Shown here: positions 18,001-64,000 of the stretch, one piece after another
Layout: each line of letters opens with the position of its first letter
Numbering within the stretch: the stretch's first letter is position 1
NCBI GenBank assembly: GCA_034508935.3
Contig: CM067447.1
Coordinates: 36,934,348 to 36,998,347, forward strand
DNA length: 64,000 nucleotides
Direction: 5' to 3'
Origin: Berghia stephanieae
Lineage: Eukaryota; Mollusca; Gastropoda; Nudibranchia; Aeolidiidae
Position numbers and translations under genes: made by a program
Notes under the pieces: generated by a model
The model's input: only the letters and a program-made list of their open reading frames with translations
Told to the model about the DNA's origin: nothing
The model's database searches: none

Positions 18001-19369
18001 AATACGATCCAATAATTGGTACACCAATTCTCAAGAAGTCAACCAAAAGCTTTTTCAAACGCTCTATCTCTGCCGCTCTGAACTCGCCATTGCAGACAAA
18101 CTCCCTGTCATACTAAAAGTCATCAAATCGTCCTACCACAATCGCTTTATGAAACAGCCATCAAACTAGCACATTCTGGACATCAAGGCATAGTCAAAAC
18201 TATATCCTTACTTAGGGAAAAGGTCTGGATACCAAACATGCAGAACAGAGTAGAGAACACTGTAAACAACTGCATGCTGTGTCAAATTTCTACACCGAAA
18301 ACAACACGCGAACCGTTACATATGTCCCCGCTTCCATCAGCCCCGTGGACAGAGCTCTCAGCAGATTTTGGTCATCTGCCTAATGGCCAGTACATATTGG
18401 TCGTTACAGACGAATATTCCCGCTACCCCATCGTGGAAATACTCGACTCCATTCCAGGTCACAGCGTTATTCCCCGCCAGGACAAAATTTTCTCAGGATT
18501 CGGCATCCCGGAATCATTGAAAACTGATAACGGTCCTCCCTTCAACGGACATGACTTTTCCAACTATTGTCACCACATGGGCATCAAACACCGCAAAATT
18601 ACCCCATTGTGGCCTCGTGCCAACGCCGAAACTGAACGATTCATGAAAACGGTCAAAAAGACACTCCGAAATACCCCAACTCCACAGCTAAAACAACAAC
18701 TGTACCGATTTCTAATATCATACAGATCAACTCCACACTGCACAACAGGCGTTGCTCCTGCAACAATACTTTTCGGCCGACAACTTCGAACAATGCTCCC
18801 ACAAACCACCAAATCCTTCGAAGATAACTCATTGCGTGAACGAGACGTCCACCAAAAAGCCAAAATGAAGCATTACGCTGACAACAAAACATATGTAAAG
18901 CCTTCAGAGCTCAAAATTGGCGATCCCGTTCTCCTAAAACACAACAACCTTACAAAACGCGACCCCCCATACGAATCACAACCTCTTGTTATAACCCAAA
19001 AGAAAGGATTCATGATCCAGCTGCAAGAGGTCAACAGCAAGTTACTCGCAACAGTAGCTTCTTCAAAAAGTCGCCTCGACCACCAACAACTGCTGAAATA
19101 GAACCAGATCATCCCGATCCAGACTCGCCAGACAACACTACCCAAAATACCAATACCCTACCGCATTCCCCACCTGCACATTCATAACCCGAAAATTGTG
19201 TAACAAATGGTCCCCCGATAAGACCACGTCGCAACATTCGTCGTCCCAAAAAATTTGACGATTTTGTACTAAATAATTGTCTTAATTAAATCCTCAATAC
19301 GTAGTGTTAAAAGTTGAAACCAATATTAATCATATATATATATATATATATATATATGGTGGATAAGAA

Positions 19370-19560
19370 TAATTAAATAAAAAACCTTTGTGCCCGTGTC
19401 TGGAAGGTTTTTTTCATTAAAGTGATAACTACAAGCATTTAAAAACTATATTTAAGATTTAGTCTTAAAATCTTGGCATGACATCAGTTCCCACTACACC
19501 ATAATGTGAAAACCTTGTGCCCGTGTCTGGAAGGTTTTCTAATAAAAAACTAATACATAT
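19370..19560 (+). repeat. paired hairpin motif in the 3' non-coding part of the Ty3-type element
   Basis: AAAACCTT...GTGCCCGTGTCTGG...AAGGTTTT occurs twice, about 125 bp apart (around 19380 and 19510). Each can fold as a short stem with the shared GTGCCCGTGTC in the loop. Confidence 0.6.
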
Positions 19561-19903
19561 ATAATATGTGTGTTATCAGTTATTCAAATACTCAAGTTAG
19601 CAGTGTACCACTATCATTAAACTCATCTTATTCTTACTATTAATTCACCCTGAGGAGGAAAGATCTATGCTATCATTGGAACAATATCAGAGTATACGAC
19701 ATCATCAAGTCTGGGACAATTAATTTACTTTGCTTTTCCTGATCTAGACATAACTGCAAGATGTTTGCAATTTATTTGTGAATCAATTTATTATTGCTAC
19801 TATATTATATTCAACTCAGTTTCCCTGCTTTATCTTTAAACATTTTGTTGTTGTAAATATATCAATTAATCAACTACATTTTATTTATTAAAAAGGGGAG
19901 TGA

Positions 19904-20131
19904 TGTAATGTTTCCAAGTAATTAATTTAATGAATTACATCCCCTGTTTTATAATTTACTTTCACTTTCAATACTTCCAGTCTTCTACTTTCACTTCCTG
20001 TTTTTTGGTTATCTTTGTATACTGAGGCAAGCAGCAACCAACTCTGTATCATGCTTATCAATAAACTTTAATCTTCATCCATCCATCTTTGCATTATTAA
20101 ATTATCATTTAATACCCATTCAAACATTACA
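19904..20131 (+). repeat. 3' LTR of the Ty3-type element
   Basis: 228 bp, preceded by the purine run AAAAAGGGGAGTGA and followed by the duplicated target TCAGG. Confidence 0.95.
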
Positions 20132-20153
20132 TCAGGTGTCAGGCTGTTATATG

Positions 20154-20268
20154 TAATACTACATTATAACAGGCTGTTTGTCTTGTCTTATGTATCTAGA
20201 GTTGCAAAGCGCTACGAGCACAGGAAGTGGATATTGTGCCATCTAAAAATAAAAGCTCTTCTTTTTTT
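20154..20268 (+). mobile_element. SINE family 1, truncated
   Basis: Tail part only: AAGCGCTACGAGCACAGGAA, then TGGATATTGTGCC, then AAAAGCTC and poly-T. Confidence 0.55.
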
Positions 20269-20464
20269 TTAGTAGTTCAAATGCATGCTTGTTTACGATA
20301 CATTATAGCTTGACCTGGGCCTCTCTGTGTTTGTGTGTGTGTGCCTTGAAATAACAAGAAATGCTGCTCATGGGTGGCTGATATAATATTAATTTGTCAG
20401 ATCTGTTACCAATCAAAACTGTAAATAATGGTTGGAAAAATGAATACTCACTCACTTTAGTAAT

Positions 20465-20600
20465 GGATTTATGGTTGAAATCTTGTCACGGCCAGGACAA
20501 AACCAAGAAATGTGATTTCAAGACAAACAGAAAGCAACATGGAAAAAGAAGAATAGGCTGATAGAAGATACAACACAAGGATGTCACTTTTCCAGTTTTA
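20465..20600 (-). repeat. dispersed repeat family R2, fragment
   Basis: On the minus strand it reads ATCTTCTATC...TTTCTGTTTGTCTTG...TTTTGTCCTGGCC, the 5' part of the family at 13398-13915. Confidence 0.5.
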
Positions 20601-20754
20601 GCCAGAAATCCGGCATTTGGGCAATTGACCGGATCATCCGGCTTCTCCAGTTGTGATGGTCCGATGCAAGCAAGAAGTCAGCACGTTCTTTAGTTTGAAA
20701 TTGTCTACTTTTATTTTTTGTGTATTATTGATTTCAAATGCAATAACAAGTACC

Positions 20755-22542
20755 TACAGTTCAAGCCGGTATATTGGGACAGTTCGGTTCCCAACAAATC
20801 GTCCCAATTAAGCTGTGGCCGTGAAATTGAGCAGTTTTTTAGATTTACCATAGTCCACACTGCATTTATCCAGACTTGTGAATGTGATGATGGCAGTCAA
20901 TGACACTGATAAAGGTAAATTCTAATGTACACATCTCTGTGATGTACGGTACACACACACATGACTAATTGACTAATTTGCATTTTATGAACCATCATTT
21001 TAAATGATTGAAGACAACGAAAAAGCAATTTTAAAAGGGTGGTCATTGTCAAATTTCGACCCAATTAAGTGTCTGGAATTGTGAAGGGTATGACTTTTTC
21101 CAAGATCAAAAAGTGCCCCCCAAGTGCTTATTTTGAAGTCGTTAATTTTGTTAGTAAAGGGCGTATGTTATAGTTGGAACCTTAAATTTTTAAAATTATT
21201 TCCAGCTACCAGTAAGAATTTTCAATAATTAAGAATATCCGCGAACGATTGGTGCACACCAATGTGATGTAGGTGCTTTGCCTGATGTCCCTGCTCAATT
21301 TACATAAGCGGTATCGAATAACTTTGATATATTCTCCATCTCACTTTTTACTTCGTCGCAACTTCAAGTTCGAGATTTTTTATTATTTTTTTTTAAAGGT
21401 TCTAATCCCAGGCCATCCTATGTAACGGTCCTCTTAATTAGTATCAATTTTATCAAGAATTCAAGTCAAGTCTACAACTACAATGGCAAACCTATCGCTG
21501 AAAAGAAAGATCCAGCTGATCGATGCATTTGATAAGTTTGGCATGCGACAGAAAATCATCTCAACAATTTACAAGAAGCATGACCTTGACCTAGAGGCTC
21601 CTGCCCTTCTGATTTTCGCGGAATAATTCAACTTAATTGGTCTACATTCTGCATTCAAGGCAAACATTCCGCTTTTCAGCTTTCCAATCAACGAAAATTA
21701 TTTTTTAAAAATCTCTAGTCTAAAAAAGTGAGCTATGGCTTTTTCATCAGCATCTCCTATGGTCAATCAACACACATTTTGTGTGTCTGATTATTAGTCC
21801 ATTCAAAGTGTGTGCAGCTGATGTCAGATAATATTATATTTATGGGAGGGGGGTTGACTCCAACTCCAATGTATGAGGTCAATGACCTAGGTAATATTAT
21901 ATTTTGGCTCCGATCGGTAATATTATTGAGTACGATCAGATTCTTTCCCTATTTAATTTTAGCCCTGTGTATTTGTGTGCCGGCACGCGCGTTTGTTTGA
22001 TTAGGTTTGTTTTGAGGGAGGGGGTAGGAGGGTCCTGACAAGGTTAAATCCATCCATTCAATGCTTTGCTCTGAGACTGGCAGGACCTGTGTGTCCTCTA
22101 TTATTATTATTATTTGACCCCCTTTTTACTCTTTACATAATCTGCACATTTTTACACATTTTAATTTTATATTTCATCATTTGTGTACGGTACTTTTGGA
22201 TTGTCTATTACATTTTCTGTTGCAAAGCATGTCATAGTCAATAAAAATAAGTTGATTCCGCTTTTTTTATCTCAAATTCCGCTTTTTATATATTCTGATT
22301 CCTCTTTGGGGCTATTGGGGGTAGGAGCCTCTGATGACCACTACAGGATCTCTACTTCTCTGGTCAATTCGACGCAACCAAGCAACGTCAGCGAAAAGCG
22401 CGACATGACGAGACATATTCTAGATTGGCTTGCTTTGTTCACAAAAATGATTCACAGGCATTTTTGCTCATTTGGTTACACTCCGGTTAAGTCGATTTTT
22501 TGACGGTTCCCCTGAGCATCGTCTTATCCGGAGTCTACTGTA
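20755..22542 (+). mobile_element. Tigger/pogo-like DNA transposon, defective
   Basis: Ends are TACAGTTCAAGCCGG at the left and CCGGAGTCTACTGTA at the right, with TA at both borders. This is the terminal pattern of pogo/Tigger elements (TACAGT...CCG). Inside, a 47-codon frame at 21483-21626 encodes the first helix-turn-helix of a CENP-B/Tigger transposase. No DDE catalytic domain was found, so the copy is non-autonomous. A repeated GATTCCTCTTT phrase near 22245-22335 is shared with 1478-1560 and is probably a later insertion. Confidence 0.6.
21483..21626 (+). pseudogene. Tigger/CENP-B-type N-terminal HTH fragment
   Basis: MANLSLKRKIQLIDAFDKFG followed by MRQKIISTIYKKHDLDL resembles the first CENP-B HTH helix set (LSLKEKLELI..., then a short turn). 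The frame stops after 47 codons, well short of a 450-550-residue transposase. Confidence 0.6.
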
Positions 22543-22624
22543 TTGTGTTTTACTGATTGAGGGATGCCACTGGGTAAATTTTAAAAAACCACGAAAAGTT
22601 GTGCGATTGTGGCATTTATTATTA

Positions 22625-23085
22625 TTATGTTAAAATGAAAATGAAGCTCGAAGGAAAAAAGATAGATAAGTATTGAATTGTAAGCATCAATTTATTAAAC
22701 AAAAATGTTTCGGGTTTTCACTTTATCAAGAACACATGAAGAATATAAAACTAAGGACGAATGAGATATGTGTGAATGGCGTTGTTACGGCGAATAAACA
22801 AAAACAATGATGGGACGGGAAATAAAATGCCCCTTTGTAAGGAAGTATGAATTAAAATATGACAATGACTATTGATGTGTGCAATTCAGGAAAAAGGAGG
22901 TGTCGTGCAATATAGAGTGTAAAATAGAATAAAATGTAGACTATTGGAATATTGATTAAATGAAATTAGAAACAGGGGTAGTAGTACAGTGTATAACTAT
23001 TATTGTTATTAATTGTAGAAGCAGAAGTAGTAGTAATAATAGTAGTTGTAGATGTAGTAATAGAAGTGGCAGTAGTAGTAAGTAC
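22625..23085 (+). mobile_element. Penelope-like element terminus (fragment)
   Basis: Homologous to the terminal repeats of the Penelope copy at 46070-47545. It shares TGAAGCTCGAAGG..., AATTGTAAGCATCAATTTA, TGTTTCGGGTTTTCAC, TTTATCAAGAACACATGAAG, GGGACGGGAAATA and a terminal GTAGTAGTA-rich zone (23025-23080). No protein-coding part is present. It ends about 440 bp from the reelin stop codon. Confidence 0.65.
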
Positions 23086-23523
23086 CACACTCTGAAATGG
23101 AAAGAGCAGCCACATACATTTTGTCAATTGTAGTCTGATATTAGTGTCAAAAGTGGCACTTTGGATTCAATAAATCCTCGGTTATAGTTATAGCGAAATT
23201 TGACCTACAGTTGACTTCATTGTAACTGAGGTGCACTGTATTATAATAAATAATACTACTAATACTACTACTGGATAAAAACGATGACTCCAGTAATCAA
23301 ATAAAATAATATTTAGAAAAAAATTGTTAATCCGAGTAACACACATGTAACCTATGAAGATGCTCTATCAATATCAACTATGTTTAATGATCATAACATG
23401 CAAACTTCATTATGTCAAATCACTTAGAATTTGATACAAATGTACAAGGTAAAAGTAAAATCATCTTTAAATTAAGGTTACAGTACATTATCATATTAAT
23501 ATAGGAAGTTCTTGATTTTAATT

Positions 23524-62936
<39,413 letters not shown>

Positions 62937-63249
62937 CTGGAGAAAAAAATGTTTCTCAATAATTATTTACGGTAAAGCCAATTGAAGTAAACAATTTAAT
63001 CAACACTAAAGTATCACACCGTATAATTTATTTTAAAAAAAGAATACTCTCTGTACCAAGGTTACCTGATAAGCTCAAATTAAGTCCTAATATAGGCTAC
63101 AAAAATGTTTATTGACACTGAAATCTAGAGACAAATAGTTCTTATCTCCAATAAATTTCACTTGTTTACCACAGCTTTCCAAAACTTTCAAATACAATGA
63201 ACTTAGATCAATCTATTGGATGACAATTCACTGATACCGGCTGATATTT

Positions 63250-63530
63250 ATCAGGGGTTCCAACAGCTGAGTGATGAGTATTTGCCTCACAAGAAAAAAG
63301 ACTGGCATCCATCCTCAGTGCAGCTGAGAAAAATTTCCATTGTGATAGGGAATTGGGTTGGTTAATCTGGTCGAAAGTACTTTGCAATAGGTTAGTGTTC
63401 TATCCAAAGGGTAGCAAGCAATTGCCAGTCTGTTAATGCCATGTGCACCTGGGTAAACTCTGGCTCCATGGGCTTCATGGCTATGAAGGACTCCTTTTTG
63501 TTTTGTTTTTAAAGCTAATATTGTTGGTTA
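63250..63530 (+). mobile_element. SINE family 3
   Basis: Starts with a tRNA-like CAACAGCTGAGTGATGAG and shares ATCCAAAGGGTAGCAAGCAA followed by TGTTAATGCC with the copies at 31563 and 53925. Confidence 0.5.
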
Positions 63531-63540
63531 GTTGCTTTAA

Positions 63541-63590
63541 TATTATTGAAGTCAGAGAAATCTAACCGATCAGGAGATAGAATTTCAGTG
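63541..63590 (-). pseudogene. RELN: decayed duplicate of part of reelin exon 59550-59919
   Basis: The minus strand reads EILSPDRLDFSDFNN, matching KILSPDWSDFFDYND of exon 59550-59919. At DNA level 17 of 20 bases match at the core (GAAATCTAACCGATCAGGAG against GAAGTCTGACCAATCAGGAG) and similarity continues for some 35-40 bp. It has no splice donor and runs into a stop. Confidence 0.55.
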
Positions 63591-63754
63591 TTCAACTGAT
63601 GATGTTAGATGACAAATATGGCAGTTAAGGGAAATTTAGACAATCATAATATACAAGGGTTTTGATGGGAGTGAGCAAAATTGTAGGGATGATAATAGCT
63701 TTAACTGAATTATGAAAAAAAACAAAACAAAAATTAAATTAAAAATAAAAAAAC

Positions 63755-64000
<246 letters not shown>

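Larger units (their letters stand above)
14825..20131 (+). mobile_element. Ty3/gypsy-type LTR retrotransposon, young fossil copy
   Basis: This is a 5.3-kb element flanked by the 5-bp duplication TCAGG (14820-14824 and 20132-20136). Order of parts: 5' LTR, a primer-binding site starting TGGCGACGAGAG just after it, a gag-like region with cysteine knuckles (about 15.15-15.95 kb), aspartic protease (about 16.15-16.5 kb, LADSGA motif), reverse transcriptase (about 16.6-17.4 kb), RNase H (about 17.4-17.8 kb, TDGS motif), integrase (about 18.1-19.1 kb, zinc-binding then catalytic core), a polypurine tract near 19890-19903, and 3' LTR. The order protease-RT-RNase H-integrase places it with Ty3/gypsy. 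No envelope gene is seen. The LTRs are nearly identical, so insertion was recent, but the coding region is broken at a handful of places. It lies between the tail-to-tail genes TMA7 and reelin. Confidence 0.93.

Noticed and set aside
18570-18863. Minus-strand frames over the LTR element.
   Set aside because: Shadow frames of the integrase region; no independent protein similarity.

Overview
The window is animal nuclear DNA, most likely from a marine invertebrate. The two host genes are split into short exons by kilobase introns with normal GT-AG signals. The rest is microsatellites and a mixed transposon load: hAT, Tigger/pogo, Tc1/mariner, piggyBac-like, Penelope, non-LTR and Ty3 elements, and tRNA-derived SINEs. 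Nothing in the sequence fixes the phylum. A mollusc or another lophotrochozoan is a guess.

Host genes. (1) The 3' part of a reelin gene lies on the minus strand, 62936 down to 23524. Thirteen exons join with matching phases at every junction and encode about 873 residues: the end of reelin repeat 6, repeats 7 and 8 with their EGF modules, and a short arginine-rich C-terminal tail. The 5' two-thirds lies beyond the right edge. (2) The last two coding exons of TMA7, a small translation-machinery-associated protein, lie on the plus strand at 7430-7518 and 13125-13159, with a polyadenylation signal at 13313. The two genes are tail to tail, about 10 kb apart. Each carries one apparent single-base slip in a homopolymer inside a conserved exon, which looks more like assembly error than decay.

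Layout. 1-2.4 kb: two hAT fragments, one split by a piggyBac-like MITE. 2.5-7.4 kb: SINEs, (CT)n arrays and two minisatellites. 7.4-13.3 kb: TMA7, whose last intron holds a nearly complete five-exon hAT transposon (7633-12221) with a CGGBP1-like DNA-binding domain and target-site duplications. 13.4-20.1 kb: a dispersed repeat and a young Ty3-type LTR retrotransposon (14825-20131), present as a fossil. 20.2-23.1 kb: a Tigger-like element and a Penelope terminus. 23.5-63 kb: reelin, its introns packed with LINEs, MITEs, mariners, Penelope pieces and microsatellites.

Most unusual items: a compact hammerhead-ribozyme fold at 50320-50361; a 2.2-kb element at 50484-52708 with perfect 21-bp terminal inverted repeats, a (TA)n flank on both sides and an interior of ~190-bp units carrying a recurring hairpin motif; the CGGBP1-type hAT; a Penelope copy with long inverted ends; and reelin splice sites built on microsatellite sequence or a GC donor.
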